Source of the DNA: Candidatus Omnitrophota bacterium
GTDB taxonomy: Bacteria > Omnitrophota > Koll11 > 1-14-0-20-64-10
Assembly (NCBI GenBank): GCA_023818695.1
Contig: JAMWCF010000001.1
Span: 248,001 to 312,000 of the forward strand
Length of the DNA stretch: 64,000 nucleotides
Direction of reading: 5' to 3'
Part shown: positions 48,571 to 57,071 of the stretch, one piece after another
Layout: each line of letters opens with the position of its first letter
Position numbering within the stretch: position 1 is the first letter of the stretch
Notes under the pieces: generated by a model
Seen by the model: the letters and a program-made list of their open reading frames with translations, nothing else
Told to the model about the DNA's origin: nothing
The model's database searches: none
Made by a program: the position numbers and the translations under genes

Positions 48571-49493
48571 AAAACGGCGAACAAGGAAAGAGCCGGCTGC
48601 TAATCACCGGGGTAACCGGACTTCTGGGCAACACGCTGGTCCGAGAGGCCGCTCCTTCCTCCTATGAGGTCCTGGGGATCGCCAGACAGCCGGCGAAAGC
48701 GGTCCCACCCTGCGCCGCGCAGGCCGCAGACATCCTCGACGCGAACGCGCTGGAAAAGATCATATCCTCTTTCCAACCGAACATCGTCGTCCACACCGCG
48801 GCAATGACCTCCGTGGACCGCTGCCAGGCTGATCCCCAAATGGCAGAGCTGATCAACGTCAAAGGGACCGAAAATCTGCTGCGCTGCCTGACCGATTCCC
48901 CATGCCGGTTCGTTTTCCTCTCCACCGATTCCGTCTTCGACGGCCGGAAGGGGAATTACACGGAGGAAGATCCTGTGGCCCCTCTCCATGTGTACGGGAA
49001 AACGAAACGGAAAGCCGAAGAGCTGATCCTGAAAGAAAGGCCGAAATCCTCCCTCATCATCCGGACCGCCTTTTACGGCTGGAACGTCCTGCCAGACAAC
49101 AACTCCCTGGCCGAGTGGATCCTCTCGAACCTGCAGGAGGGCAAGCCGTTCAAGGGATTCGTGGACCTGCTCTTCTCACCGATTCTGACGAACCATCTGG
49201 CGCAGGGAATCCTGGACCTGGCCGACCAGCCGGTGTCGGGGATCGTCCATCTGGCCGGATCGGAGGGGTGCTCGAAATACGAGTTCGCCAGGCAGCTGGC
49301 CTCCCTGTTCGGCTTCCGGCAGGAGCTGATCATTCCGGTCGAAAGCCGAAACGTGAAACTGAAGGTGACCCGGCCGCGCGACGTGACCTTGAACGTCGAA
49401 AAGGCACAGCAGCTGCTGGAGAGGCCCATGCCGGGGTTGTTGGACGGACTGCGGCTCTTCCAGGCGCTCAAACAGGCGGTGACGACTTCATGA
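48567..49493 (+). CDS. RmlD-like sugar-nucleotide reductase (SDR)
   Basis: A 308-residue SDR of the RmlD substrate-binding family: LITGVTGLLGNTLV at the N-terminus, VVHTAAMTSVDRCQ, LSTDSVFDGRKGNY, and YGKTKRKAEELI with catalytic Tyr/Lys. It is the second RmlD-type enzyme in the window but lies among nonulosonic-acid genes and is only distantly similar to the one at 9725. It may reduce a 4-keto nucleotide sugar for that block. It overlaps its neighbours by 4 nt on both sides. Confidence 0.83.
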   Translation: MKNGEQGKSRLLITGVTGLLGNTLVREAAPSSYEVLGIARQPAKAVPPCAAQAADILDANALEKIISSFQPNIVVHTAAMTSVDRCQADPQMAELINVKGTENLLRCLTDSPCRFVFLSTDSVFDGRKGNYTEEDPVAPLHVYGKTKRKAEELILKERPKSSLIIRTAFYGWNVLPDNNSLAEWILSNLQEGKPFKGFVDLLFSPILTNHLAQGILDLADQPVSGIVHLAGSEGCSKYEFARQLASLFGFRQELIIPVESRNVKLKVTRPRDVTLNVEKAQQLLERPMPGLLDGLRLFQALKQAVTTS

Positions 49494-51205
49494 AAATCCT
49501 CGGGATCTCATTCCTAGCTGACGCCTCGGCGGCCCTTCTGATCGACGGGAAGGTGGTCGCCGCCGTCGCGGAGGAACGGCTCAACCGGATCAAGCTCTGG
49601 AACGGCATCCCGAAAAGATCGGTGCAGGCGGTGCTCGATATCGCCGGGCTCACAATGGACCAGATCGACCTGATCGCCACGCACGGCGCGGCTCCGCCTG
49701 AACCGGACCCCGCTCCCTTTCTGGAAAAGGAGCAGCTGATCCGGGAATCGGGGCTGACCGCAGAAGAAAAGGATCGGCAACTGGCCCACCTGCGCAGCCG
49801 GCTGGAACATGAGCGGATGGTGCTGGGCACACGAACGCCGGCTTACCTGGATGAAATTCGGACGTACGGCCGGCCTCTGGCAGTCTACGGCCATCACCAG
49901 GCCCATGCCGCCTGCGCTTATTACGGTTCCGGCTGGACAGAGTGCCTGATTATGACGGTGGACGGATGGGGAGAGGACGGTTCCGGCTCCATCTGGAAAG
50001 GGGCCGGCGGTTCCATCCAACCTGTGAGCCGGACCCCCTCCATCGACTCCCTTGGCTACTTCTACGGCAGCATCACGAAAGCGCTCGGCTTCATCCCGCA
50101 CCGGCATGAGGGAAAAGTGCTTGGACTGGCCGCCTACAACCAAAACCCCGTGTCCTACCCGAAAATCCGGCAGATGATGGATTACGACCCGGCCAGAAAG
50201 AGATTCGTCTCCCGGATGGAAAACGGTCTCTACGTTCCACGGTTCGAAAATCCAGCGCTCAAGGAGTACATCGGACGCTTCAACAGGGAGGACGTCGCCT
50301 CCGCCGCGCAGAAGACCCTGGAAGAGGTGGTCCGGGCTTGCGTGCTGGATCAGGGTGAGGCGGCCGGCAGGATTGCGGTGGCCGGCGGAGTCTTCGCGAA
50401 CGTCAAGCTCAACCAGCGGCTGTGCGAACTGCCGAACGTCCGGGAGGTTTATGTCTTCCCAAACATGGGCGACGGCGGATTGGCTGTCGGGACCGCCTGG
50501 CTGGCCTATAAGGAGAAGACAGGCCGGATCCCTGAACCGCTGGAGACCCTTTACCTGGGACCGGGCCCCGCGGAGAAGGAGATCGCCCGCGCCCTCTCCC
50601 AGAGCGGATTGAACTACAAGCATATCCCGGACAGGATCGAAGAGAAAGTGGCCGAACTGCTGGCGGATGGGCAGATCGTGGCCCGGTTCGACGGGCGGAT
50701 GGAGTTCGGACCCAGGGCGCTGGGCAACCGGAGCATCCTCTGCCAGGCGACCGACCCGACCATCAACGACTGGCTGAACAAGCGGCTCCAGCGGTCGGAG
50801 TTCATGCCTTTCGCGCCGGCCACCCTGGCGGAGGATGCGGACGCCCGCTACATCGGCATCGCCTCCGCTCGGAAACCGGCCCGCCACATGACGATCACCT
50901 TCGACTGTACCCCCCTTCTGCGCTCCGAGGCGCCGGCGGCGGTCCACGTGGACGGAACGGCCCGGCCGCAGGTCGTCTCCGAAAAGGACAACCCCCAGTT
51001 TTACCGGATCCTGAAGCATTACAAACAGCTGACCGGCAGGGCGAGCGTCATCAACACCAGTTTCAACATGCACGAGGAACCGATCGTCTGCACGATCGAT
51101 GACGCAATCCGGGCGGTGCAGGCGGGACACCTGCCTTACCTGGCGGCCGGCGATTTCCTGGCGGAGCTGAATCCGGTGCCGGTTCGGGCGGGGGCAAAAC
51201 CATGA
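49490..51205 (+). CDS. Carbamoyltransferase (NodU/CmcH family)
   Basis: Transfers a carbamoyl group from carbamoyl phosphate through an adenylate to a sugar hydroxyl. The 571-residue product has the Kae1-like domain: ILGISFLADASAALL and the metal-binding histidines His135, His136 and His139 in GHHQAHAACAYYGS. TVDGWGEDGSG and AGGVFANVKLNQRL follow. The YrdC-like C-terminal domain has ARFDGRMEFGPRALGNRSIL and INTSFNMHEEPIVCT. ATG at 49490 overlaps the SDR stop; the frame is open much further upstream as shadow. It lies directly before an unusual NeuB paralogue, so an O-carbamoylated nonulosonic acid is a reasonable guess. Confidence 0.92.
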   Translation: MKILGISFLADASAALLIDGKVVAAVAEERLNRIKLWNGIPKRSVQAVLDIAGLTMDQIDLIATHGAAPPEPDPAPFLEKEQLIRESGLTAEEKDRQLAHLRSRLEHERMVLGTRTPAYLDEIRTYGRPLAVYGHHQAHAACAYYGSGWTECLIMTVDGWGEDGSGSIWKGAGGSIQPVSRTPSIDSLGYFYGSITKALGFIPHRHEGKVLGLAAYNQNPVSYPKIRQMMDYDPARKRFVSRMENGLYVPRFENPALKEYIGRFNREDVASAAQKTLEEVVRACVLDQGEAAGRIAVAGGVFANVKLNQRLCELPNVREVYVFPNMGDGGLAVGTAWLAYKEKTGRIPEPLETLYLGPGPAEKEIARALSQSGLNYKHIPDRIEEKVAELLADGQIVARFDGRMEFGPRALGNRSILCQATDPTINDWLNKRLQRSEFMPFAPATLAEDADARYIGIASARKPARHMTITFDCTPLLRSEAPAAVHVDGTARPQVVSEKDNPQFYRILKHYKQLTGRASVINTSFNMHEEPIVCTIDDAIRAVQAGHLPYLAAGDFLAELNPVPVRAGAKP

Positions 51206-52245
51206 GACAAGAGATCCAGATCCGGGACAGGGTGATCGGCCAGGAGCGGCCGCTGTTCATCATGGCGGAGTGCGGGGTCACCTGCAACTACGACATGTCG
51301 ATCACCAGGGAACTGATCGACGCGGTGAAGGAGGCGGGGGCGGACGCTATCAAGCTGATCTTCTGGTTCCCGGACGAGATCATGAGCGACAAAACGATCA
51401 CCTACAGCTACGAGACCCTCGAGGGCCCCAAAAGCGAAAACATGCACCGGATGCTCAACCGCCTTCGCTTCACCTTCGAGCAGTGGATGGAGATCAAATC
51501 GTATGCCGACAGGAAAGGGGTAATCCTTTTCTCCACGGTCAACTCCCCCTCCGGCATCGAGTGGGCCGAGAAGCTGGGGCTGGAGGCGTACAAATTGAGC
51601 TCCTGGGACTACAACTACTTTCCCCTCTGGAGGAGGATCGCCGCGCTGGGCAAACCGATGCTGATCGATACCGGCCCGGTCGACACGCTGGACGCGGCAA
51701 AGGCAATCGAGCTGATGCAGGAGGAGGGCAACGACCAGTCGGTGCTGGTCCACTGCTGTCACGCCGACACCTACGAGGAGCTGAACATGGCCACCATCCC
51801 GTACCTGCGGGAGACGTTCCAAACGCTGGCCGGCTACTCCTCCCGGGACCGCAACCCTGTCCCCGACATCATGGCGGTCACCCTGGGGGCCTGCGTCCTG
51901 GAGAAACGGCTGACGATGAGCCGGACCCTGCCGGGACACCACCATGTCCTGTCGCTGGAACCGAAGGAGTTCGCGGAGCATGTCCGGGTCCTGCGCCAGG
52001 TGCAGACCGGCATCGGGAAACCGGACCTGATCCCCAGCAAAGCAGACCTGCATGAAAGAAAACGGTGGTTCAGGCATCTGACGGCCCGGGTTCCGATCAA
52101 GAAGGGAACCGTTCTGACACCCGACCTCCTGGAGGGGATGCGGCCGGAGCAGGGGATCTCGCCGGAATACCTGGAGTATTTCCTCTGGAAACCGGCGCAG
52201 AGGGACCTGCAGGAGAACGAAGCGATCGGGTGGAACGATGTCTGA
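51202..52245 (+). CDS. NeuB-family synthase paralogue lacking both metal-binding histidines
   Basis: A 347-residue TIM-barrel plus SAF-domain protein of the NeuB family. The fold markers are present (IMAECGVTCNYDMS, AGADAIKL, EAYKLSSWDYNYFPL, VPIKKGTVLTPDLL), but key residues differ. The GLSDH segment reads GYSSR and EKH reads EKR. Thus Arg215 and Arg236 stand where His215 and His236 bind the divalent metal in N. meningitidis NeuB, with the same spacing of 21. The usual KFQ is KLI. PEP condensation as in NeuB is therefore doubtful. It overlaps the carbamoyltransferase and a CMP-sugar synthetase, so it still belongs to a nonulosonic-acid unit. Confidence 0.85.
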   Translation: MRQEIQIRDRVIGQERPLFIMAECGVTCNYDMSITRELIDAVKEAGADAIKLIFWFPDEIMSDKTITYSYETLEGPKSENMHRMLNRLRFTFEQWMEIKSYADRKGVILFSTVNSPSGIEWAEKLGLEAYKLSSWDYNYFPLWRRIAALGKPMLIDTGPVDTLDAAKAIELMQEEGNDQSVLVHCCHADTYEELNMATIPYLRETFQTLAGYSSRDRNPVPDIMAVTLGACVLEKRLTMSRTLPGHHHVLSLEPKEFAEHVRVLRQVQTGIGKPDLIPSKADLHERKRWFRHLTARVPIKKGTVLTPDLLEGMRPEQGISPEYLEYFLWKPAQRDLQENEAIGWNDV

Positions 52246-52954
52246 AAAAGGACGGCTTGCCTGTCTCATACCGGCCCGGGGAGGATCGAAGAGATTCCCC
52301 GGCAAGAACATTGCTCCCTTAAGAGGCAAACCGGTGATCGGCTATGCCATCGAGGCGGCCATCGCTTCTCGCCTCTTCCCGGAGGTCTGGGTTTCAACCG
52401 ACGACCAAGCTATCACCGAGGCCGCCTCCCGCTTCGGCGCCCGGATCCATCGCAGGCCCGCGCCGCTGGCCGGGGATTCGGCCCGGCTGGCCGATGTCTG
52501 CCTGGACTTCTCGGAATGGCTCGCCGGACAGGGAAAACCGGCTGACACCCTCTGCCTGATCCTTCCGACAGCGGCGCTGATGCTTCCGGAGGACCTGACA
52601 GGCGGGCTGGCGCTGATGAAGGAGCGGGAGGCCGATTTCTGCCAGGCGGTCACCTCTTTCATGGAGCCGCCGTTTTGGGCGATGGAGGAGAGAGGCGGGT
52701 ACCTGAAGATGGTCTTCGGGGACAAATACCTGGTCGCCTCGCAGAAACTCCCCCCTGTCTGGGTCGACAGCGGCTATTTCTACTTCATGAAGCTGGATGC
52801 GCTCAAGCGGGAGAACCGGCTCTTCGGCGACAAGGCGGTCGGATGGAAGATCCCGCGGGAACGGTCGGTAGACATCGATGAGCCGGGGCACCTGGTAATC
52901 GCGGAGGCGCTGATGGAGGCGCTGGATCGGAAAAAGGCGGAGGTAGTGAGATGA
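52238..52954 (+). CDS. CMP-nonulosonate cytidylyltransferase (PseF/NeuA-like)
   Basis: Second CTP-dependent activating enzyme, 238 residues. It has LIPARGGSKRFPGKNIAPL at the N-terminus, VSTDDQAITEAA, LILPTAALMLPEDL (the LEPTSPLR position, diverged) and VDIDEPGHLVIAE near the end. The KRFPGKN version of the loop and the modified TAALM segment match the PseF group more than NeuA. It overlaps the NeuB paralogue by 8 nt and the oxidoreductase by 4 nt. Its product could come from the synthase at 55944. Confidence 0.85.
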   Translation: MSEKGRLACLIPARGGSKRFPGKNIAPLRGKPVIGYAIEAAIASRLFPEVWVSTDDQAITEAASRFGARIHRRPAPLAGDSARLADVCLDFSEWLAGQGKPADTLCLILPTAALMLPEDLTGGLALMKEREADFCQAVTSFMEPPFWAMEERGGYLKMVFGDKYLVASQKLPPVWVDSGYFYFMKLDALKRENRLFGDKAVGWKIPRERSVDIDEPGHLVIAEALMEALDRKKAEVVR

Positions 52955-53982
52955 AGTTCCTCATCGTCGGCTGCGGCTCGATCGGCAGGCGTCATGCCTC
53001 CAACCTGCTGAAGCTCAAGGTGGGAGAGGTGATCGTCTGCGACACCGATCCGGCCCGGCTGGAAGAGATCAAGAAGGAACATGGACTCCGGGGCTTCGCC
53101 TCCTTGGAGGAGGCGCTTCGGGAGAAACCGGAGGCGGCCCTGATCTGCACGCCGACCCATCTGCATGTGCCGGCGGCGCTGGAATGCCTGAAGGCCGGCT
53201 GTCACCTGTTCATCGAGAAGCCGGTCGCCACCTCTCTGGAGGAAGCTCGACGGCTCATTCCAGCGGCGCGCAATCGGGTCGTACTGACAGCTTGCAACAT
53301 GCGGTTCCACCCAGGGGTTATTGCGCTGCATCAAAACCAAAAACTACTTCGACACCCTGTCTTATACAGAGCACGGTTCAGCCACTTTTTACCGAATTGG
53401 CGGCCGGAAACTCCCTATCAAAATACACAAAGCGCCATGACCGAACAGAGCGGGGGAATTATTCTCGAATGTATTCATGAAATCGATTATCTTCGCTGGC
53501 TGGCGGGGCCAATTAAGGGCGTGCGCGCTTTGATCAAATACGGTGTTCACAATCAAGATGAAACGCTCAAAGACATCAAGACGGCTGATTACGCGGTAGT
53601 GCTTGTTGATTTTCAATCCGGGGCAACAGGAGAGATCCGCCTGGATTACCTGCAGCATCCCAAAGAGCGCGGATGCGAAATCGTCAGCCCAGGAGACGGC
53701 TCTCTTTACTGGGGAAGCAAAAATAAACGTCCGGAGGAAGTCGTCGTATTCCACATCAGTAAGGACGGATTACCCAAACCGCTCCTTCCCCCGGATGATT
53801 CTTATGATCCAAATGATATGTATATAAACGAGATGCGGCATTTTGTAGATTGTCTCGAAAGAAGGGCGGAACCGCTTGTCGGCCTGGATGAAGCGATAGA
53901 AACACTTCAATGGGCGCTTGAAGCTGCGCGATATGAAATTCCAGAAGCGAAAGGGTATGTGGGCGCATCCATCTTAAAATGA
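52951..53982 (+). CDS. Gfo/Idh/MocA-family oxidoreductase
   Basis: NAD(P)-dependent sugar oxidoreductase of 343 residues. The Rossmann domain starts FLIVGCGSIGRRHASNLL. ICTPTHLHVPAALECLKAG and FIEKPVATSLEEAR form the family EKP motif. The C-terminal domain carries ILECIHEIDYLRWLAG with the conserved D/H pair. The gene is compositionally split: the first 330 nt are about 64% GC, but from about 53281 to the end GC falls to about 47% with AT-ending codons and fewer CTG/GTC. This suggests recombination inside the gene. Such enzymes in pseudaminic/legionaminic loci oxidise or epimerise the sugar; the role here is unproven. Confidence 0.86.
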   Translation: MKFLIVGCGSIGRRHASNLLKLKVGEVIVCDTDPARLEEIKKEHGLRGFASLEEALREKPEAALICTPTHLHVPAALECLKAGCHLFIEKPVATSLEEARRLIPAARNRVVLTACNMRFHPGVIALHQNQKLLRHPVLYRARFSHFLPNWRPETPYQNTQSAMTEQSGGIILECIHEIDYLRWLAGPIKGVRALIKYGVHNQDETLKDIKTADYAVVLVDFQSGATGEIRLDYLQHPKERGCEIVSPGDGSLYWGSKNKRPEEVVVFHISKDGLPKPLLPPDDSYDPNDMYINEMRHFVDCLERRAEPLVGLDEAIETLQWALEAARYEIPEAKGYVGASILK

Positions 53983-54030
53983 AAACAACGTCATCCAAAC
54001 CCAAAAGAGCTTCAAACCAAAAGCTGAACC
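53281..54030. other. Low-GC island inside the cluster
   Basis: By hand count in 60-nt rows, GC drops from about 60-68% (52981-53280) to about 42-53% in most rows of 53281-54030 (one row at 60%), then recovers to about 60% by 54121. The left edge falls in the middle of the oxidoreductase gene, and the right edge lies near codon 15-20 of the acetyltransferase. No repeat, IS end or tRNA is seen at either edge. Confidence 0.7.
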
Positions 54031-54599
54031 GCCCGTTCCTGGTCGGCAAAAGGATTTACCTTCGCCCCATGGAGATGACCGATCTGGATGGGCCGTACTT
54101 CGACTGGCTCAACGATTACGAGGTGACCCGCTTCCTGGAGACCGGCTCCTTTCCAACCACCACCGCCACACTGCGGCATTACCTGAAGAACATCGCCAAG
54201 CATCCCAACAACGTGATGCTGGCGATCATGGAGAAGAGAACCAATCGCCATGTCGGCAACGTCAAACTGGGAAACATCCACCCCCTTCACCGGAACGCCG
54301 ACATCGGGATCATGGTGGGGGACAAGAGGGTCTGGGGCAAGGGGTACGGCTCGGAGGCGATGGAGCTGATGCTGGAGTATGGCTTCAAGCGGCTGAACCT
54401 TCACAAGATCACCCTGGGGGTTTACGCCGACCATGAAGGGGCGGTCAAGGCGTACAAAAAACTGGGGTTCACCGTGGAGGGTGTGCTGAAGGAGCACCTG
54501 TTCCGGGATGGCGGCTTCCGGGACAAAACGGTGATGGGGATCTTAAAGAGCGACTACGAGAGATCGAGGAGAGCCGGGGATGGCAAAAACAACGGCTGA
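53979..54599 (+). CDS. GNAT N-acetyltransferase (RimJ/RimL type, PseH-like)
   Basis: Acetyl-CoA-dependent acetyltransferase of 206 residues, likely acting on an amino sugar nucleotide. The RimL-type core is IYLRPMEMTDLDGPYFDWLND, then the acetyl-CoA loop RVWGKGYGSEAMELML, LNLHKITLGVYADHEGAVKAYKKLGF split over beta-5/alpha-4, and EGVLKEHLFRDG. The arrangement matches PseH/FlmH proteins of flagellar-sugar and LPS clusters. The first 20 codons are AT-rich and lysine/serine-rich, lying in the low-GC island. It overlaps the aminotransferase by 20 nt. Confidence 0.86.
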   Translation: MKTTSSKPKRASNQKLNRPFLVGKRIYLRPMEMTDLDGPYFDWLNDYEVTRFLETGSFPTTTATLRHYLKNIAKHPNNVMLAIMEKRTNRHVGNVKLGNIHPLHRNADIGIMVGDKRVWGKGYGSEAMELMLEYGFKRLNLHKITLGVYADHEGAVKAYKKLGFTVEGVLKEHLFRDGGFRDKTVMGILKSDYERSRRAGDGKNNG

Positions 54600-55941
54600 A
54601 CCGCTCACCATCCAGGAGATCTGCCGAAACCTGATGGAGGAACCGCCGGTCCCGGTGCTGGAGCGCCGGTTGGACCGCTCCATGGAGCTCAAGCGCAGGG
54701 CCGAAAAGCTGATCCCCTCCTGCTCGCAGACCTTCAGCAAGGGGCCGTCCCAGTTCGTGCAGGGGATCGCCCCTGTCTACCTGGAAAGGGGATCCGGCTG
54801 CACCGTCTGGGATGTGGACGGCAACTCTTACCTTGACTACTGCATGGCGCTCGGTGCGGTTCTTCTTGGCTACGGGGATTCCAGGGTGTCCCAGGCGGTG
54901 TCGGTCCAGATGAAGCAGGGAACGGTCTTCACCTTAAGCCACCCTCTGGAGGTGGAGCTGTCGGAAACGCTCCGGCGGCTGATCCCCTGCGCCGAGATGG
55001 TCCGGTTCGGCAAGAACGGCTCCGACGTCACCTCGGCGGCGGTCCGGCTGGCGAGGGGATTCACCGGCAGGGAGATGATCGCCTGCTGCGGCTATCACGG
55101 CTGGCAGGACTGGTACATCGGGGCGACAACCCGCAACAGGGGAGTACCGGAACCGGTAGCCCGGCTGACAAAGACATTCAAATACAACGACCTGGGATCG
55201 CTGGAAGAACTATTCCGTCAGTATCCCGGTAAAATCGCCGCGGTGATCATGGAGCCGGTGGGCCTTGTGGAACCGAAGCCGGGGTTCCTGGAAGGGGTGC
55301 AGAAGCTGGCTCGGAAAAACGAAGCCCTGCTTGTCTTCGACGAGATGGTGACCGGGTTCCGGTTCGGCACGGGGGGCGCGCAGCAATATTTCGGGGTGAC
55401 GCCGGACATGGCCTGCTTCGGCAAGGGGATGGCCAACGGGATGGCGGTCTCGGCGATCGTGGGACGCCGGGATGTGATGGAGCTGTTCGACGAGATCTTC
55501 TTTTCCTTCACCTTCGCCGGAGAGACCGCCTCGCTGGCCGCGGCGCTGGCCACCCTGCAGGCGCTGGAAGAGCCCGGAGTCCTGGAAGGAATCTGGGCCC
55601 GGGGCCGGCAAATCCAGGAAGGGTACAACCTGCTGGCCGAATCATACGGCTTGAAAGGAGAAACCGAGTGCGTCGGCCTTCCCCCCCGGACCGGCATCTC
55701 TTTCCATCCGGATGAAACGGCGCTGGCGATGAAAACCTTCGTCCAGCAGGAGTGCATCAAGAGGGGATATCTTTTCACAGGCGCCCACAATCTCTGCGCG
55801 GCCCACAACGAGCAGGCCGTCGAATCGGTCTTGCGAATCTACCGGACGGTCCTGGAACTTTTGGCGGCCCGGATCAGGGACGGGGCCTTGCTCTGCTCCC
55901 TCGAAGGGCCGGTGATTCAGCCGGTCTTCAGAAAGATGTGA
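54580..55941 (+). CDS. Class III PLP aminotransferase (GSA-aminomutase-like)
   Basis: PLP enzyme of 453 residues related to glutamate-1-semialdehyde aminomutase. The N-terminal 45 residues are an extra extension. Core features are VWDVDGNSYLDYCMALGA, FGKNGSDVTSAAVRLAR, CGYHGWQDWYIG, VFDEMVTGFRFG (Asp for the PLP nitrogen) and CFGKGMANGMAVSAIVG with the Schiff-base Lys. FSFTFAGETASLAAAL is near the active site. Members of this subgroup occur in polysaccharide loci, where they may aminate a sugar or ketone. It sits between an acetyltransferase and a PseI-like synthase, in the place where a DegT-type PseC would be expected. Substrate unknown. Confidence 0.87.
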   Translation: MAKTTAEPLTIQEICRNLMEEPPVPVLERRLDRSMELKRRAEKLIPSCSQTFSKGPSQFVQGIAPVYLERGSGCTVWDVDGNSYLDYCMALGAVLLGYGDSRVSQAVSVQMKQGTVFTLSHPLEVELSETLRRLIPCAEMVRFGKNGSDVTSAAVRLARGFTGREMIACCGYHGWQDWYIGATTRNRGVPEPVARLTKTFKYNDLGSLEELFRQYPGKIAAVIMEPVGLVEPKPGFLEGVQKLARKNEALLVFDEMVTGFRFGTGGAQQYFGVTPDMACFGKGMANGMAVSAIVGRRDVMELFDEIFFSFTFAGETASLAAALATLQALEEPGVLEGIWARGRQIQEGYNLLAESYGLKGETECVGLPPRTGISFHPDETALAMKTFVQQECIKRGYLFTGAHNLCAAHNEQAVESVLRIYRTVLELLAARIRDGALLCSLEGPVIQPVFRKM

Positions 55942-55943
55942 CG

Positions 55944-57071
55944 ATGACGGACACAACCCCTTTCATCGAGATCAACGGGCGAAAGATTGGGCCCGGTTTT
56001 CCGGTCTACGTGGTGGCCGAGATCTCCTGCAACCACAACGGTTCCTTTGACAGGGCGGTCGAGCTGATCCGGCTGGCAAAGGAGGCCGGTGCCGACGCCG
56101 CCAAGTTCCAGACCTACACCGCCGACACGATCACCATCGACTCGGAAGAGCAATGGTTCCAGATCCGGCATGAGAGTCTCTGGGAAGGCAGGAATCTTTA
56201 CGACCTGTACCGGGAGGCCCACACCCCCTGGGAATGGCAGCCGAAGCTGAAGAAGATAGCGCAAGAGACCGGGATCGATTTCTTCTGCTCCCCGTTCGAC
56301 CCGACCGCCGTCGATTTCCTGGAGAAGGAGGTGGGGGTGCCGGCTTACAAGGTGGCCTCCTTTGAGATCGTGGACATCCTCCTGATCCAGAAGATCGCCG
56401 CGACAGGCAAACCGATGATCCTCTCCACCGGCCTGGCCAACTTCCGGGAGATCGCCGAGGCGGTCCAGGCGGCCCGCCAGGCCGGCTGCAGACAAGTCGC
56501 CCTCTTGAAATGCACCAGCAACTACCCGGCGAAGCCGTCCGAGATGAAGATTTCCTCGATACCGCACCTGGCCCGGGCTTTCCACTGCCCGGTCGGGCTG
56601 TCGGACCACACCCTGGGAAGCGAGGTGGCCCTCGGCGCGGTGGCGCTGGGCGCCTGCATTGTGGAGAAACATCTGACCCTCTCCAGGAAGGAGGGGGGAC
56701 CGGACGCCGGTTTCTCGCTGGAGCCGGGGGAGTTCGCCGACCTGGTGCAGGGGGTCCGGACGGTGGAGCAGGCGATCGGGACCCCGGACTATAAGCTGAC
56801 GCTGGAAGAAGAGAAAAATCTGATGTTCCGCCGCTCTTTGTTCGTGGTGGCCAACATGAAGGCGGGTGAAACCTTCACGCCTCAAAATGTCCGCTCGATC
56901 CGGCCGGGGCACGGCCTGGCCCCGAAACATCTTCCACTTGTGCTCGGAAAGAAGGCGGCCCGGAATATCCGCCGCGGCACGCCGCTGGACTGGACGCTGA
57001 TCGTCTCCAGCCCCGTAGATGATAAAAATGACGAACCAATCGACCGAAAAAGAGAACTCGACGCTGTTTGA
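55944..57071 (+). CDS. pseI: Pseudaminic acid synthase-like (PseI/NeuB family)
   Basis: PEP-dependent nonulosonate synthase of 375 residues. It has FPVYVVAEISCNHNGSFDRA, AAKFQTYTADTIT, FCSPFDPTAVDFLEK and YKVASFEIVDILLIQK. Both metal ligands are present, His222 (GLSDHT) and His243 (EKHLT), 21 residues apart. KCTSNYPAKPSEM and the YTADTIT segment favour PseI over NeuB. A C-terminal SAF domain follows (MKAGETFTPQNVRSIRPGHG). ATG at 55944 is 3 nt after the aminotransferase stop. It overlaps the amidotransferase gene by 53 nt, linking the sugar to acetamidino modification. Confidence 0.9.
   Translation: MTDTTPFIEINGRKIGPGFPVYVVAEISCNHNGSFDRAVELIRLAKEAGADAAKFQTYTADTITIDSEEQWFQIRHESLWEGRNLYDLYREAHTPWEWQPKLKKIAQETGIDFFCSPFDPTAVDFLEKEVGVPAYKVASFEIVDILLIQKIAATGKPMILSTGLANFREIAEAVQAARQAGCRQVALLKCTSNYPAKPSEMKISSIPHLARAFHCPVGLSDHTLGSEVALGAVALGACIVEKHLTLSRKEGGPDAGFSLEPGEFADLVQGVRTVEQAIGTPDYKLTLEEEKNLMFRRSLFVVANMKAGETFTPQNVRSIRPGHGLAPKHLPLVLGKKAARNIRRGTPLDWTLIVSSPVDDKNDEPIDRKRELDAV

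Noticed and set aside
48902..49489. 196-residue N-terminal extension of the carbamoyltransferase
   Set aside because: Shadow of the RmlD-like gene; MKILGISF at 49490 is the family N-terminus.
49514..51130. 538-codon open frame on the minus strand
   Set aside because: Lies antisense to the carbamoyltransferase, whose motifs are complete; long antisense frames are common at this GC content.
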